DNA from: Takakia lepidozioides
Taxonomy: Eukaryota; Streptophyta; Takakiopsida; Takakiales; Takakiaceae
Assembly: GCA_030704615.1 (NCBI GenBank)
Contig: CM060732.1
Span: 48,777,053-48,841,052, forward strand
DNA: 64,000 bases
Direction: 5' to 3'
Within the stretch, counting starts at the first letter, position 1; the number at the start of each line of letters is the position of its first letter. A program made the translations under genes and the position numbers. Of this stretch, positions 1-12,535 are shown piece by piece. The notes under the pieces are model-generated. The model ran no database searches. It was not told where the DNA came from and saw only the letters and a program-made list of their open reading frames with translations.

Positions 1-228
1 ATTTGATCTGACTCTTCCAATTTCTTTGCTCTATTTGCTCTGTGAGGTTCCTCCTTCATCCTTGGCACCTCTCTGAGATAGTGTTTTCCACTTGAGCGTT
101 GGGGATTGTTTTAAATCTTCATTTCCCCTGCACCACCATTGCATCCTCTTTCCATCATGGGATTGGGCTACCGGTGGTGGGGCCATATAAAGGATATTGC
201 AGAATGATATTGTGTCATTGCCATGCAG

Positions 229-1456
229 GTGTTCACCCGAGAGAGACTAAATGGGCATTATGGAGTGGTTGTGTTTGTGATTGGCAACTCGATCTCATCA
301 TTACCTTTCCTCTTCGTCACCTCACTTGTTGCAGGCTCTATTGTCTACTTCATGGCCCAGTTACACGCAGGCTTTCCACATTATGCCTACTTCATCCTCT
401 CCCTCTTTGTCCAGGTGGCATGTGTGGAGAGTCTGATGATGGCTGTGGCCAGTGTGGTTCCCAATTTCCTTATGGGCATCATAGTTGGCTCCGGGATTCA
501 GGTATGTTGCGCTTTATATACTGCAATATTTTCCTTTTCGAAGTAGCTTCAGCCCTGTTTGTGCTTTTTTCACCATGATTGAGTTCCCCAAGGTGAGCGT
601 TTTTCCTGCTGTGCTAAGGAACCCTTTACTTAGTCACACATCTGGCAGGCTCCATCTTTCTGCAGACTGATATCATCCAGAAGATGTGGACAGTCTTTCG
701 ATACTGTATAACAGACATATGGCCTAGTCTTGCAAAGAATCTCCTTAAGTCATGAATAGGTTATGCCAAATAAAGTATATGAATACATTCTTGGAGTGAA
801 GAGGATGCAGTTTGGACGAGGTGGTGTTTCAACTGCTCAAGCTGAATTCACGTGCTTGCGTGTGCAGGGTATATTCATGCTGGTGGCTGGCTTCTTTCGT
901 CTAGTAGATGATTTGCCAAAACCTGTGTGGCGCTACCCTCTCTCTTACATTGCTTTCCACATGTATGCCTTGCAGGTAAGAAACATCCTTCCTCAGTGCT
1001 AAGTGATCCATTCTTAAGTTTTGTCAATTGTGTTGGTTCAGGAAAGCTCGATTTCCCCTCTCAGTTGAAGTGTTTGTAATCTTGCAGGGAATGTTCAAGA
1101 ACGACTTCCTCGGGCTGACTTTTGATAACTTTGTGCTGAATGGAAAATCTATTGGTCCAAAAATCCCTGGATTCTATGTGGTGGAAGAGTTATACGGCAT
1201 CAAAACCAAGCGGGGGAAGTGGCAAGACCTGTTTATCATGATGGGGATGATCTTTGCATACCGATTCCTGTTCTTTGTGTGTATAAAGTTGACAGAGAAT
1301 TTGGGACCGATGATCCGCTCCTTCATGGCACAGCAACGGACCAAGAAAAAACTGTCACGCAAACACTCAGAGTTACAGAATGTCATCCGGCCTGTTTTGT
1401 CTTCACCTTCCCCCACCCCCTCGCAACCTGTCCTGTTGCATGCAAGCAAGCAGTGA
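229..1456 (+). CDS. ABCG (WBC) half-transporter, C-terminal membrane half; 5' part outside window
   Basis: Three terminal exons are visible: 229-501, 868-975 and 1088-1456, all with canonical AG/GT borders, phase-0 junctions and one continuous frame ending in TGA. The translation has the ABC2-membrane core of plant ABCG half-transporters of the ABCG11/ABCG15 (cuticular lipid exporter) type: RERLNGHYGV, then membrane helices, VESLMMAVASVVPNFLMGII, GFFRLVDDLPKPVWRYPLSY, GMFKNDFLGLTFD, and a final hydrophobic helix (MGMIFAYRFLFFV) before a basic/Ser-Pro-rich tail of about 45 residues, which is longer than usual. The nucleotide-binding domain must lie upstream of base 1; bases 1-228 look intronic. 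In the family these proteins dimerise in the plasma membrane and export wax, cutin or sporopollenin precursors. The substrate here is inference. Family assignment is firm, subfamily likely. Confidence 0.88.
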
Positions 1457-2711
1457 CAACTATACAATCCTGTAGTGATAGTTTCCTAGACTAAGACAGA
1501 TGACACCGGTGTGTGCCACATCTATCGATCCCATATGGCTTCCACTTGGTCTTGTTAGGAACCTTTGTTTTTGTGTCATTCTAAAACCAACAGTTTGGAA
1601 ACTCTGATTTCATAGCGGAGAGACATGTTCAATAACTGCAGTTGTAGAGTACCTGTAAGCCCTTCATAGCTGCCGCAGCATCTGGTACACAGCAGATGGG
1701 AAGTGTCTCCACACTAATAACTGATACTTGAGCCTTAGAGGTCCTTTGTGACAGCGTCTCTGCTGGATAGGTATTCCTTGTAAAGAAAATCATGGCCCAC
1801 ATAAGTGGGCTGGGCTGAAAATGGCAGCAAATTACTTACACAGCCACTATGTGAGCTGCATCTCATAAATAGATATTTCTGTTCATCTGTTCTTCTCTTG
1901 TCGAGCTTTGAGTGCATCTGTTGTTGTATGTGGTTCTTTGTTTTCCAACCATGGGGTTTAGGAGAACTGCTCACTGGAAGTTGGCCCGAAAGGAGCCCAC
2001 TCTGACAATTCAGAACTCATCATACCGTGGAACAATAACCAGTCACGTCAAGAAGATGTGAGCAGAATGTACTACACATCTGCAGAGATGCAAGGATAGT
2101 TCTACTTAGTCATCAAGCTTGTTCTCATTATCTGTAGTTTGTCACATGCTTTTCCAAAAAGACATTGGGTTATCTGGATTCTCTGATCGTCTGTCCAGTA
2201 TCCAAGCCAGTAGCAGCGGAGCCATCTTCTACCCCATGTCTTCAAACTTGCCACCGCACCTTGCCCAGTAATGAATCATACTCGTGAAACTCCAAAAGTG
2301 CCAACGGCGCCACAGGACCGCAATAAAAGCGAAGAGCCTTTTGATGCACTTCACTAGCAGGATGTGCAAATACAAAGACAACAAGGTCATTGAATGTTTA
2401 GGAAGGAGGATATGGTCAACTTGACTTTCAGTTTCACGACTTCTTTGAGATCTGAGATGGTTTAAGGTGATTGCGCCGATCTCATTCATTACCCAGAGAA
2501 GGTATCACAAGCCCACCACTAAGAAACGAGTGAGCTCCGATGTTGTGAGTTCTTTGGTTTTGTCGGCCACGAAGCGATAAGAGACCCAACAACCTTTGGA
2601 AGGATTGGGTAGGTGTGGGGGGGCGTGAGAGAATTGCCCTGGCTGTCTCTTTTCCCACCTTCGCAGGTACCCTTTTGCTGCTCCAGCTTACTAGCCACTT
2701 GTGTGCCTCCA
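1457..2711. other. intergenic: ABCG 3' flank and FKBP upstream region
   Basis: No protein-like frame was recognised. The first part is presumably the ABCG 3' UTR. The last part (about 2600-2711) is the presumed promoter and 5' UTR of the FKBP gene. Short open frames here have no domain-like composition. Confidence 0.5.
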
Positions 2712-5700
2712 ATGGCAACTGGAGGTGTCTCTGCATCGCTTCCCTTCTCCTGTTCGTCGGCCAACCGGGTTGATGCTATTCCTGCTACAAATTCGTGGCG
2801 CAATTCGCAGCGTCAGGTACGTTTCATTCATTCTTTGTGTCACAGCGTGTCCTTTGAAATTGTGGTCAGGAACTGCACAAACTATTGTCCTCCGCGTGAA
2901 TAATGCAACCATCAAGGTGACAACCAAACCATTCTTCGATGGTGACGATGTTCAGAGATGGAGCGCCACAGAGTAGATGTGCGTGTGAACTAGATTACGG
3001 GAGAGTGATGTTGGAAGCCAATTTGTGAAGCTTGCTATTACATTGTAAAGTCCACGAGGTGATGAAATATCTTCTTGTCTTCTGCATGTTGGGGTGCGAG
3101 CACATTGCGGGCCCATTTGTTCCGCTATATCTAATTTAGTCGCATCTAGCCCTCTCATTTCTGTTTCTCTCTTGGTTACACATTGCTGCTCTCCAGCCAA
3201 ACTATCAGATTGTCCGTTTATGGTGACGAAGTCTAATTCAATGTGACAATCTGGCAGGCTGGGAATGTCTCCATAGTAAAGGTCTCTAAAGGGTGCTCCC
3301 AAGTTGCAAGTAGACCGGTCCGTGGTGCTGTGAACATACACACAGATTCTGAGAGACAAGGTAGTTGTTTTCTGAACCGCCACTTTCGGAAAGTTCCTCA
3401 CGTGCATTTTCAAATGTTCATCGCGTGCATTTCCTGTGGCGTGCATTTCTTGGTGTAGTTGTTCTCCTCTTTACTCCTGCTCTGGCTCTCATTCTACCGA
3501 GTTTGACCCTGATGTGAGGTTCTGGGTTTTGTCTTCTCAGATGACAGTACATGGTCTATGAGATGCGCTAACAAGAGTCGCCGGGAAGTTCTGGCTATAC
3601 CGGCAGCAAGTATCTGTGTGCACCTCTTGTCAGTAGCCTTTGATACCGGAGTAGTCACTGCAGCAGAGTTTGCTGACAGTATGTGCTGGCTCTTTCTCTT
3701 TATTGAATGCCCAAGCAATGCAATTTGCAATCTTGAATTGCCACACGTGTGTGGGTGTGAGTGTGTGTGTCTCGGAAAAGATGTACTTTGGTCTGGTTTG
3801 GACCAAGCAGAATAGGGTGCGGAGGGGGAGTAAGGTGGATGGGAGGAAAGCAGAACCATTTCTAAAGGCCGGCTCTGGTAGTGGGGTTTGCCCTTAAATA
3901 TTGAATTCATTATAGTGTTCCATATTTTCTGAAGAAAGAGGATTGAATCATGCCATCAAAATGATACACATAGTCACCTCCAACTTGAGAACTAAGGGAG
4001 GTCTACAGTTTCACCATCATGTGTATCGCAACATGTCCCCTATCCTGACCATGAGGGCCACAGCTTGAACATGTAGCTTCCCGTCTTTTCCAGTTTGGAG
4101 TGAGGAAGAGCTGTCCTTGGAGAGAAACAAAAGGTGGGAGGGGAATGATTGTGAATGATTGAAACAAGTTCAGAATGTTACCAGTAGGAATTGTTGAGAA
4201 TAAGAAACTGATACACAAGACATTTGGATACAGATTAATATGGACTCAGTATGGTGTGGAGTTTTGACGCTTTGGTGCAGGTGATTAGCATTGCCTTTGA
4301 ATTAGTAGCCCTTTGCGCTGTGGACCTCACTTTCTAATTGAATAAGCTTGAATGTTCTGTTCCTATCATAAATTTTTGTTGTCTTGTGACCTCAGTGCCA
4401 GCCTTGCGAGGGAAGGACTATGGGAAATCTAAAATGCGGTATCCGGATTATGTGTTTACGGAATCTGGCCTGCAATACAAGGTCAGCGGCAGAGAAATGA
4501 AGTCATGGAAGATGCTGTAGCTTTGGGTTATCTATTTTGCAGGATACAATGCCTCTTGGATCGTTGTCCAATCTTGGTATGGAACTGGAACAGCCTCATG
4601 ACCTGTTTGCAAGATTGAGCTCTTACTTGCCCACACACACACTGAACTAGCAAAAGAAGAAAAGAGAGGAAAAATGAGAAAGACATTGTTTGTGGGTTTG
4701 TGGGGCATTGGCATGGAAGCTTGCAGTTCTTTGTCTGGTTTTTTCTTCTTGAGTGTATGGGTTGACTGCTGACATTTGCTTGCAGAGTTTAGAACCTAAG
4801 TTGCTTTATGTGTCGGGTTCTGGGCCTGCACACATGCCGTAGGGCCTATTCACAAAATAATTCATCTCTTATTCAACCCTGACTAGTTCACATCATACAG
4901 GGGACAGAGGTGGACAGTAATAAACAGGGTAATAAGAACTGGATGGATCAATGAACTACATCAAAATTTTAACACCTTTCACAGCTGTTAAGTCTGCACA
5001 AAGAAATACAAAGGAGTAGCTAACTTTATATAGCCTCTAACTTAAGTTAGCTGCTGACATGGAGAGTTACCTGCCATGTAAAATAGCTGCGCATATCTGC
5101 GGACAGGTCCCCTTTAACCTAGCTGGTATTTCAGCTGCTTGGTTAAAATTAGCTGTATGTGTGAACATGCCCTTAGACAGTTATGTGTCCCAGCGACTGT
5201 AATTTGATGAGGGTTGCAGTCTCTTGCAGGATTTGAGACAAGGTGCTGGTCCAGCTCCCAAGGCAGACAGTGCAGTAGTGGTGAGTAGGCCCTTCACTTG
5301 ACTGGCTTGTTGAAGTCTATGGAAAAGAGGACAGCAGACACAAAATCTCATATGTTTATTGTTACCCATATTTTGCACCTTCGTTTCCCTCTGTCTTATA
5401 CTCGCTATGGCTACATGTGCTTGAATCGTGATGATTACAAGGTGATGGTTTGTGATATTTAGGTCGACTGGGACGGCTACACTATTGGCTACTATGGTCG
5501 CATCTTTGAAGCCCGTAACAAAGCAAAAGGTGGTTCCTTTGAGGTATCACGTGTTAGATGCAAGCCTTTGTGTGAGTGAGAGAGAATGTACTTATAAGAC
5601 GTGGTTTGCCATGAGGTAGAGAGAGATAAATGTTTGCAGTTCTTCTTAGAGATCTAAACTGTGTGAGCTTCTGATGCGCAGGGTAATGACAAGGGGTATT

Positions 5701-7566
5701 TCAGATTTCAACTGGGAACTGCACAAGTATGCATTGAACCACTGAACTTCCTTTCTGCATTTTTCAAGTAATTGCTTGATCACTTAGAGGGGTGGAGGTG
5801 AGTAGCGAGGCTAGTGGAAAAGCGAAAAAGGTAGACAGTCAGAGTTGTTGTCCTGTTCCAGTTGGCAAGACTGCTAAAATGGGGAAAGTTATGGTGAGTA
5901 CCTCCTCTTGAAGTTTGCCAAGTCCTGATTATTAATCGTTCAGCTTGCACTGGAGCAGGTAGCCCAGTGGTTGGGTGTTTGTGCCTTGTCTGTGCATAAC
6001 CTAGGCAATGTAGGGCTCAACGTGTCCACCTTCCAACGGAAGGCAGTCGTCCTTCGGGATGAAAAGACACTACAATTTATGCTTCCTTCTGGAGGAGTCC
6101 TCTTATCTTTCTTTCCTGTTCTGCTCTTGAGTTCATATAGAGACGAACTACTTCTTTTGGTTTTGTTTTGTACAAATTTTGATCCAGTTCAGTTATGTAG
6201 GTGATTCCTGCCTTTGAGGAGGCGGTGGCAACGATGCACGTGGGGGGTGTTCGCAGGTAAGCATATGACACTTGCTATTGTCAGGTTGTCAGATGTTGCT
6301 TCCCTCCTTCCTGGTCACTATACCTCTCTGGGTGTACATCTCTGGATGTCATTGCCTTCGCTCGGTGGTGCTGGAGAAGGCAGATTTGTGAAGTCTTATT
6401 CCTTAGCACAAGATGAAGGTCACACTTGGAAGCTCTCTAATTGTTAGATTTGCATTACTGCATTTCGGTCACTGACATGGCCGTGGTGGCACAAAATTTA
6501 CCGTATTCCACTCACATCACTGAGGTAGCCAGGTTTATTCTTATTCTGGTTTGGGTTTTCGTTTTCTCCTGATGAGTGGTGTGTGTGGTGTCACATTTAA
6601 GAGATGACACTGCCGTAGTGACTACTTGTCAGTAGTGCGACTTTGCTGGCTGTCAGATGTTATCACCCTGACTACTGGTCAGGAGTGCTACTTAGCTGCT
6701 GCGGAGTGCATGGGTGCACTGTGTGCTGTGTCTTCTCGTACAAATGGAACAAGACTCCAAAATTGGAAAAACTGTTCCAGCCAATTGGCATGGCCGTGTG
6801 CATGCCTCCATGTGAACAGACCAGAAGCTTTGGTTTCACAATGCCTAAATAGACAAGGGAGCTTTGATTTGGAGGCTTATGGAGGTACATAGGAAGCAGC
6901 CATTTCTGACCACATCTTCTCTCCTAAATGAATTGTCTTATACATGCTAAATGGAGCTCCCTTAGTGTACTGTATAAGGGTGCACCTTGGTTTCTCAACA
7001 GGTATGTCTATATCTGTGGGATTTTATTAGAGTTCATGAGTTTGCTTGGGTTACTTTCTATGCAGGATAATTGTGCCCCCTGAACTAGGTTACCCTGACA
7101 ATGACTTTAATCGAATGGGTCCAAAGCCAACCACTTTCTCTGTAAGTTTTCATGAACACATCAATTCTCCATCCATGACTGGCATCAAGACTAAAACACA
7201 GGTCAAATTGTTGGATTAATGGAAGGCAATAGCCCTTCGGGGTGAAGTGACACTGCCTGCTTCGGCAGGGTCTTCCTCCTCTCTGTTGGTTCAGTCATAA
7301 TTAGGTGCTGCTTATATGTTTGCATGAAACGTATAGCCTTAGTCTCTTCCTCATCGCTGACCAACTTTCTTTATGAAGGAGAAGGGCAGTTGCAGTCAAG
7401 GTGCAATATCACCTACTCATCACTATGTAGATGGTGGCGACTAACATTGAGACATGAGGGGTTGGTACAGGGGCAACGAGCTCTCGATTTTGTTTTGCGC
7501 AATCAAGGCTTGATTGATAAAACCTTATTGTTTGACATTGAGCTTTTGAAAGTAGCTGATAAATAG
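2712..7566 (+). CDS. thylakoid-lumen FKBP-type peptidyl-prolyl isomerase (FKBP16-4-like)
   Basis: Exons read 3541-3678, 4402-4481 (or from 4396), 5230-5280, 5463-5543, 5682-5726, 6201-6256, 7066-7141 and 7471-7566 (TAG). All phases agree. Exon 2712-2816 (MATGGVSASLPFSCSS; Ser-rich, ends CAG|GTACGT) looks like the plastid transit peptide, but its phase does not fit 3541 directly, so one small exon is missing from my model. Exon 3541-3678 carries a twin-arginine signal (NKSRREV, hydrophobic stretch, AAEFA), implying Tat import into the thylakoid lumen. The FKBP domain includes SGLQYKDLRQGAGP, VDWDGYTIGYYGRIFEARNK, VIPAFEEAVATMHVGGVRR and IIVPPELGYPDNDF, ending RNQGLIDKTLLFDIELLKV. Compared with FKBP12, catalytic Asp37 is Glu (FE for FD) and Trp59 is Phe, as in many lumenal FKBPs with weak isomerase activity. 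The likely role is assembly or chaperoning of photosynthetic complexes. The exact orthologue name is from memory. Confidence 0.85.
5958..6120 (+). repeat. possible tRNA-derived SINE copy inside an FKBP intron
   Basis: An A-box-like TAGCCCAGTGG sits at about 5961, followed about 60 bases on by a weak B-box-like GGGCTCAAC, then a body GGAAGGCAGTCGTCCTTCGG that recurs in diverged form at about 7215. Two copies sharing the same body suggest a short retroposon family. Only two copies are visible, so the boundaries are approximate. Confidence 0.35.
7213..7285 (+). repeat. second, truncated copy of the SINE-like body
   Basis: The stretch GGAAGGCAATAGCCCTTCGG with the following GTGAAGTGACACTGC matches the body of the element at 6040-6080 with scattered substitutions. 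The tRNA-like head is absent. It lies in the last FKBP intron. Confidence 0.35.
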
Positions 7567-7878
7567 CTTGCTCTGTGCTCCCTTTCCCCTTCGCCTTGAC
7601 CTCTTGTTGAATCAATACTATGATGGAGGGTGAGAGTTTGAGAGAGTGCTTGCAACTTTCGCCTTACATGCAGTAGCCAACTGTATGGATGAAAGGAGAT
7701 AGAGGCACTATAGAGGCACTATAGCAGCTAGACCAGGTAGAAGAAATACATATGGATATTGAGAGGTTCTCCATCTGTTAGGGGAAGGGGACTATTCGTA
7801 TCTCAGGTGATGACTATCATAATGTATTTATTGGTTTGACTGAAGCATCTCATTCAAAATCTTCAACACCTCTCCATG
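7567..7878. other. FKBP 3' flank, nothing recognised
   Basis: The sequence follows the FKBP stop codon and precedes the gypsy relic. It contains a short direct duplication (AGAGGCACTAT twice near 7700) and no convincing coding or RNA gene. Confidence 0.4.
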
Positions 7879-8840
7879 TCAGGAATCAAATAACATTTTT
7901 TTTTGTCCTTTCGGCTCAGTCTCATCCTTCCGGTAAGCCTTCCTGATATTCCTTTGGAACGCCATCTCACCCTTGTACACCAACAGAAGTTGTTGCTTTC
8001 TACTTAAAGCTTCGGCCACCACATTGTCTGGTCCCGGTTTGTACTGGATATCCACGTCGAAGACCGCCAAAGTATCTTGCCACCTAAGTTGTTTTGGGAA
8101 CAACGTAGGCTGCGTGGCAAAATACTTTACCGTGACATTCCCGTGAACACCTTCATCAGGTTGGAACCAACATAGTGGCGCCAAAGCTAAAGGCAAAGCT
8201 CACCGCCTTCATTTCTTTTTCATGCGTAGGCCACCGTCGTTCTACTTCATTCAGTTTCTTACTTTCGTAAGCCATTGGACGTCCAACCTGCATGAGTACA
8301 CCCCCTATAACGAAGTCCGACGCATATGTATGAATCTCAAATGGACGGTCGAACTCCGGGATTTTGAGGACTGGAGCTTCCACCATCCGTTGCTTCAACT
8401 CGGCAAAAGCTTGACCACAAAAGATGTTCCATACCCAGACTTTGGATTTACACAAAAGGTCTGACAGCGGCCCCGCGATCTTGGCGAAATTTCTCCAAAA
8501 TCCCTTTGATCCAATCTGGGCTCGGCTCCCCATCGCCTTCTCCTTTCATTTGTCTTACGTAAAGCAAAAATTAGGGCTCGTGTGACTCCTCCACGGCCCA
8601 CTCCCTTGCTGACAGAAGGTTTATTCGCCCTCCCATGGGGTTGGGTGTTTCTGACACTCGTAAAACTTCGCCACCATTCCCACACGGTAACGTGACTACT
8701 CTCTTGCGGCCATCTATGACTGCTCCTGATCTGCTAAAAAAGGTCATCCCCAAAATGAGATCCACTCCCTCGATCTCGCAAATGGTGAAGTTCTCACGTC
8801 CCTCCCAACTCCCGAGCTGAAGATGAACATCGAACGCCAA
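7879..8840 (-). mobile_element. internally deleted Ty3/gypsy retrotransposon relic (protease + RNase H)
   Basis: Read on the minus strand, 8840-8571 encodes a retropepsin-like C-terminal piece (EIEGVDLILGMTFF). This is followed, with no room for reverse transcriptase, by the tail of the RT connection domain and RNase H (8533-7879): GFWRNFAKIAGPLSDLL, PEFDRPFEIHTYASDFVIGG, DVDIQYKPGPDNVVAEALSR. The RT core expected between protease and RNase H is missing, and the frame is broken near 8180. No LTRs were seen. It is a dead fragment from an old insertion between two host genes. Confidence 0.8.
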
Positions 8841-10839
8841 CCTCGTGGATCAAGTATCAAACTCCAGCAAGTGTCCTTGAAGAAGAATCAATGACAATGT
8901 GCTAAGACCATGGAAACTGAGATTTGTGAACTCAAGGGTTATAATCATCTGTGGCAACTGAAGATGGTAAGAGGGGCCTAAGGAACTTGGTAATGGCAGT
9001 GCAAGGAAGTTAAGTTTCCTCCTTCAACCCAAGAGAACTGGTCTTTCAAAGAAAAACTTCAAGCAGGAGTCATTGTTCATATACATGACCAGACAATCAA
9101 AATCACACAGATATGTATGGGTCTTAATCATCACACCCCCAGCCCAGCCCAGCCCACCGTTCCAACCCCGTCTATCTTTTCTTCCAGAATTAGGGGAAGA
9201 ATTGAGGGAAAGAGTCGTGCATATCCTCTTGAACTACTCGCCCCAATACACACACAAGGGCCTCTCACCAAACGAGGGTATTTCTTGGAAGATATGACCC
9301 GACCTTGATGATATGGATCTGCTGCTTCAGCCACCTAAATCCCCATAATCCAAGGGCTTCCCAAGTCAACCTCCTTTTCTCTTTCTCTCTCTTCCATTCT
9401 GTCCCATAAGCTCCATCAGCTTTCCGCGGACGTTATAAAGCACCATTTCATTTCATTTTATTCTCTCTAATAGAGCACATATCTTTCTCTATCTATCACC
9501 TTAAAAGCGAAATAAGTTGATGTACAGTCTAATTTCGATTATCATTTCTCATGCCTAAGTGTATTTAGGGATTTGTGTCTTCCACTATCTGCTATTACAT
9601 ACATGGTCTGTGAAGAACTAGGATATACAGCCACCGGTTTCTAAACAGTCTTGGTTTACCCTAAATGTTCAATGCTGGAAAGTGAGCTGCTGCCTTTGCA
9701 CTAGGTGAACAAGGGGGAAATAGCAGAACAATGGCTACTGTCACATCTTCTCGCAAGAAGAGACTTGTAGGTGTCTTCTAGGTGCTACCTTCCTGAGGTA
9801 CCAGTGATGTTGGCTTCACCCAAGTTGAAAATTTCAAAGCCCTTCCTACATAGACACTTCAGGTGGATTTTTGGGCTAAGTCATCTACTCCTTCCGAGTC
9901 CCTTGCATGTTTGTACGTTTGTACCCAAGTGGGGTTTGCACTCTACTTTCGGACATCTACTTATTGGTACATTTTGGAAAGCTACAGCATGCAAGAGGGC
10001 CTGCCATTCACTTTCAATACACCACATATGCTTGTGTTGTGTGTTTTGGCACTGGTGCAGGTGCGGGCGGGCCACTCTTCTATGAAATTTGGAGTTCTTG
10101 CGTGACATCACAGAGCTGGATATGGAGTTATTTTGCAGATATGAGAAAGCTGCTTACTTGCAGTGAGCAACCAGTGATATAGTACCACTGCCTATGAGAG
10201 GACAGCGGATTGCCCTAACCCATACTTTCAGGTTTTTCCAATTTGCTATGTTAGTGATATAGTGTTTAGTCCAACACTAAACATAGCAAGAGTCCATCAC
10301 TATGAAGTACATTATCTTATCATGAGCTCATCTCCAGAACCTAAGCTGTCCAAGCTCTGAGCTCTGCACTCTATGCTCAAGTTTCCTGCAAACCATATGT
10401 GTTAAGTTTGCAGCAATTTGATAGAGGTGTTGTTTTAAAACATTTTACAATAGAATGCTGGTTGACAAAGCAGCAACCTGCATTACACAGATCTATCATG
10501 GTGCAGTGAAGCAATTCATGAAAACTATGAGCATTCTGCCTACCTTTGTCGCAAATCTATGATGGGAGGGAAACCTGTATGTGATGATATACAGGTACAC
10601 CACCACCCAACCCAATCGAGCCTCTATGGATATGGAGTCAATGCTGAGTCTGGATCAAGAGGAAATGTAGTGGTGCCTTCCTTGAAGGCTGATAAATTTT
10701 TGATCTAGTCTGCAATAGACAGATCCTTTCTTGTCAAGACAAGACAAGACGAGCCCCCTCTGTCTCTCTCCCTATCTCTCTCTCTCATTCATAGAAACAT
10801 GAGAAACTTTTCAAACCATTTCAGAAGTGAGTATTGACT
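8841..10839. other. intergenic spacer between gypsy relic and permease gene
   Basis: No gene was recognised. It contains the short dispersed repeat at 9391-9461 and low-complexity tracts (CAAGACAAGACAAGACGAG near 10730; CTCT-rich near 10760-10790). The last stretch is the expected 3' UTR/terminator zone of the minus-strand permease gene. Confidence 0.5.
9391..9461 (+). repeat. dispersed retroposon 3' end with (ATTTC)n tail, copy 1
   Basis: The core CCATAAGCTCCATCAGCTTT, then CCGCGGACGTTATAAAGCAC and an ATTTCATTTC tail, recurs at 40231-40299. Its last 28 bases recur, inverted, at 19287-19314, where they are flanked by a target duplication. A conserved 3' end with a simple-repeat tail is typical of SINE or LINE retroposons. 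Confidence 0.5.
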
Positions 10840-12303
10840 TCAATTTTCTGGGCAGACGAGCCTTGCCTCTGCCTCTGAGGCTTCGTGAGTAGACTCGCTA
10901 GGAGGCTCATCCGCGGGCAAGGTACTTGGGTCGGCAAATTCCACCCATCTTTTTGCTCTCGCAAACTGTAGTGCTGGATATAACAGAGATCCTACACAGG
11001 AGATTATGGCACTGAACACTACAGTTTTTGCAGATGCAATACACATCACTACAAAGAGCAGTGCCGTTGCTGGCAGCAACATGAGTATGCTGCCCACAGT
11101 ATTTAACGGAATTCGGAAAGGCCGCACTGCCTGGGGATGTTTCGAGCGTAGCCATATGAAAGCAGCAAACTCAAGGATCATGCCAAGACAATAGAGGAAG
11201 TTGAGGAACTCCACGATCTCTTGGAAGCTCATCCAGGAAAGTACAACAACGCCTGTTGCTGAGCATAAAGTGCCCAATACAGGTGTCCCGTACCTGGAAC
11301 GGTAGGCAAAGACCTTAGGAAGCATTCCATTCTCTCCCATTCCCAGCAGCTGAAAGGAGTCACTACTCATCTCAGCCTCAAACAGTCCCATATTGGACAG
11401 TGCAGCAGCTGCTTCGATCCACAACTTGAGGCCTACGCCCCCGATGGCCATTCCAATATCAGCGAAGTACCCATCTTCCCACTTCTCCAAATTCAGCTCT
11501 ACAGCCCCCGTGCCAGCTAGCAATGGCACAATATACGCCACCATCACCAACAAAACAGCCCAGAGCAGGGCCTTGGGGAAGGTCTTGCTTGGCTTGTCGA
11601 CTTCACCTGCCAGAGTACTCACCGAGTCCCAGTAATTGAGGTTCCAAAACAGTGTGTTCAGGTAAACCCGCCAATTGGTCCTGCTCAAATCCATCACCAG
11701 CCATCTGCGCGCCTGTATCTGGGGAATTGCCAAAAGGGCCATGACAAAAAATGGAAGGAGTGAGAAGGCTGTAAGTAGCACCGCTGTAAAGCCAACAATC
11801 GTAAGCCCCCTGTAGTTGAGATAAGTGAGCGCGCATGTGATGATCAAGAGGGAAGCAAACCGTATTGGCCCATCTGAAAACACAGGGGAGGCGCGCTTGA
11901 GATAATCAAGAAACAACACTGGATAGAGCGCATTGTCTGTCACACCGCTTAACCACTTCCACCATCCCTCCTGGAAACCCCAGAACGGCCCAAATGCCGC
12001 TGATATCCATAGCACGTACCCTCCATTCTCAGGAAACATGGTTGCCAACTCTGCCGTCACCAGCGCCTCGGGAACGCTCCATATGAAAGGGAAGATCAGA
12101 AACCCCAGCAGCGCAAGCAGCGGCCCCCCGGCCTTCACTGAATCTTCAGTGCCAAAAGGACCTCCCGAGACCCCGTAGAATATGAGTGCAACCAGTGGCA
12201 GTACTCCCAGCTTGGATCTATGTCTACTGCCTCCCTGCTCCTTCGAGAGCTTGGGTGATTCATCAGAATCGGCCGCACTAGTGCCAATCCCTGAATCCCC
12301 CAT
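10840..12303 (-). CDS. polyamine/amino-acid permease, plant PUT (LAT) family of APC transporters
   Basis: A single uninterrupted exon encodes 487 residues. The true start is the ATG at 12301-12303; one codon further upstream reads TTG, so it is not used. The protein has a short hydrophilic N-terminus ([17 protein letters not shown]), then about 12 hydrophobic segments and a hydrophilic tail. Signature stretches are [20 protein letters not shown] (APC helix I unwound region), [20 protein letters not shown] and [18 protein letters not shown]. Length and motifs match plant PUT/LAT transporters (Arabidopsis RMV1/PUT group), which take up spermidine, putrescine and paraquat by proton symport. Those plant genes are also commonly intronless. 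Localisation (plasma membrane, ER or Golgi) cannot be read from the sequence. No disruption was seen, so it is very probably a functional gene. Confidence 0.92.
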   Translation of the reverse strand: MGDSGIGTSAADSDESPKLSKEQGGSRHRSKLGVLPLVALIFYGVSGGPFGTEDSVKAGGPLLALLGFLIFPFIWSVPEALVTAELATMFPENGGYVLWISAAFGPFWGFQEGWWKWLSGVTDNALYPVLFLDYLKRASPVFSDGPIRFASLLIITCALTYLNYRGLTIVGFTAVLLTAFSLLPFFVMALLAIPQIQARRWLVMDLSRTNWRVYLNTLFWNLNYWDSVSTLAGEVDKPSKTFPKALLWAVLLVMVAYIVPLLAGTGAVELNLEKWEDGYFADIGMAIGGVGLKLWIEAAAALSNMGLFEAEMSSDSFQLLGMGENGMLPKVFAYRSRYGTPVLGTLCSATGVVVLSWMSFQEIVEFLNFLYCLGMILEFAAFIWLRSKHPQAVRPFRIPLNTVGSILMLLPATALLFVVMCIASAKTVVFSAIISCVGSLLYPALQFARAKRWVEFADPSTLPADEPPSESTHEASEAEARLVCPEN

Positions 12304-12519
12304 CAAATTTAATTGCTACCTCTGCCGCATGGCATGCCTGGAGCTTGCCTCTCTCGGAGTCTGGATCGGAAGCTCATGGCTGGAGTGCATGACAATAGAT
12401 GACGACGTCAAGGCTACAGTCAGTCTCCGTGTCTTGCTCCTCTGTACTCTTCTCCAAGCTCCACACAATCTCAAACACGCATCCATTGATGCTGCGGAGG
12501 GTGTATGACCATGGCAGTA

Positions 12520-12535
12520 CCCTATAAACTATAAA
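12520..12535 (-). promoter_or_regulatory. candidate TATA element of the permease gene
   Basis: On the minus strand this reads TTTATAGTTTATAGGG, about 220 bases upstream of the permease ATG. It is the only TATA-like motif in that interval. The assignment is by position and composition only. Confidence 0.3.
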
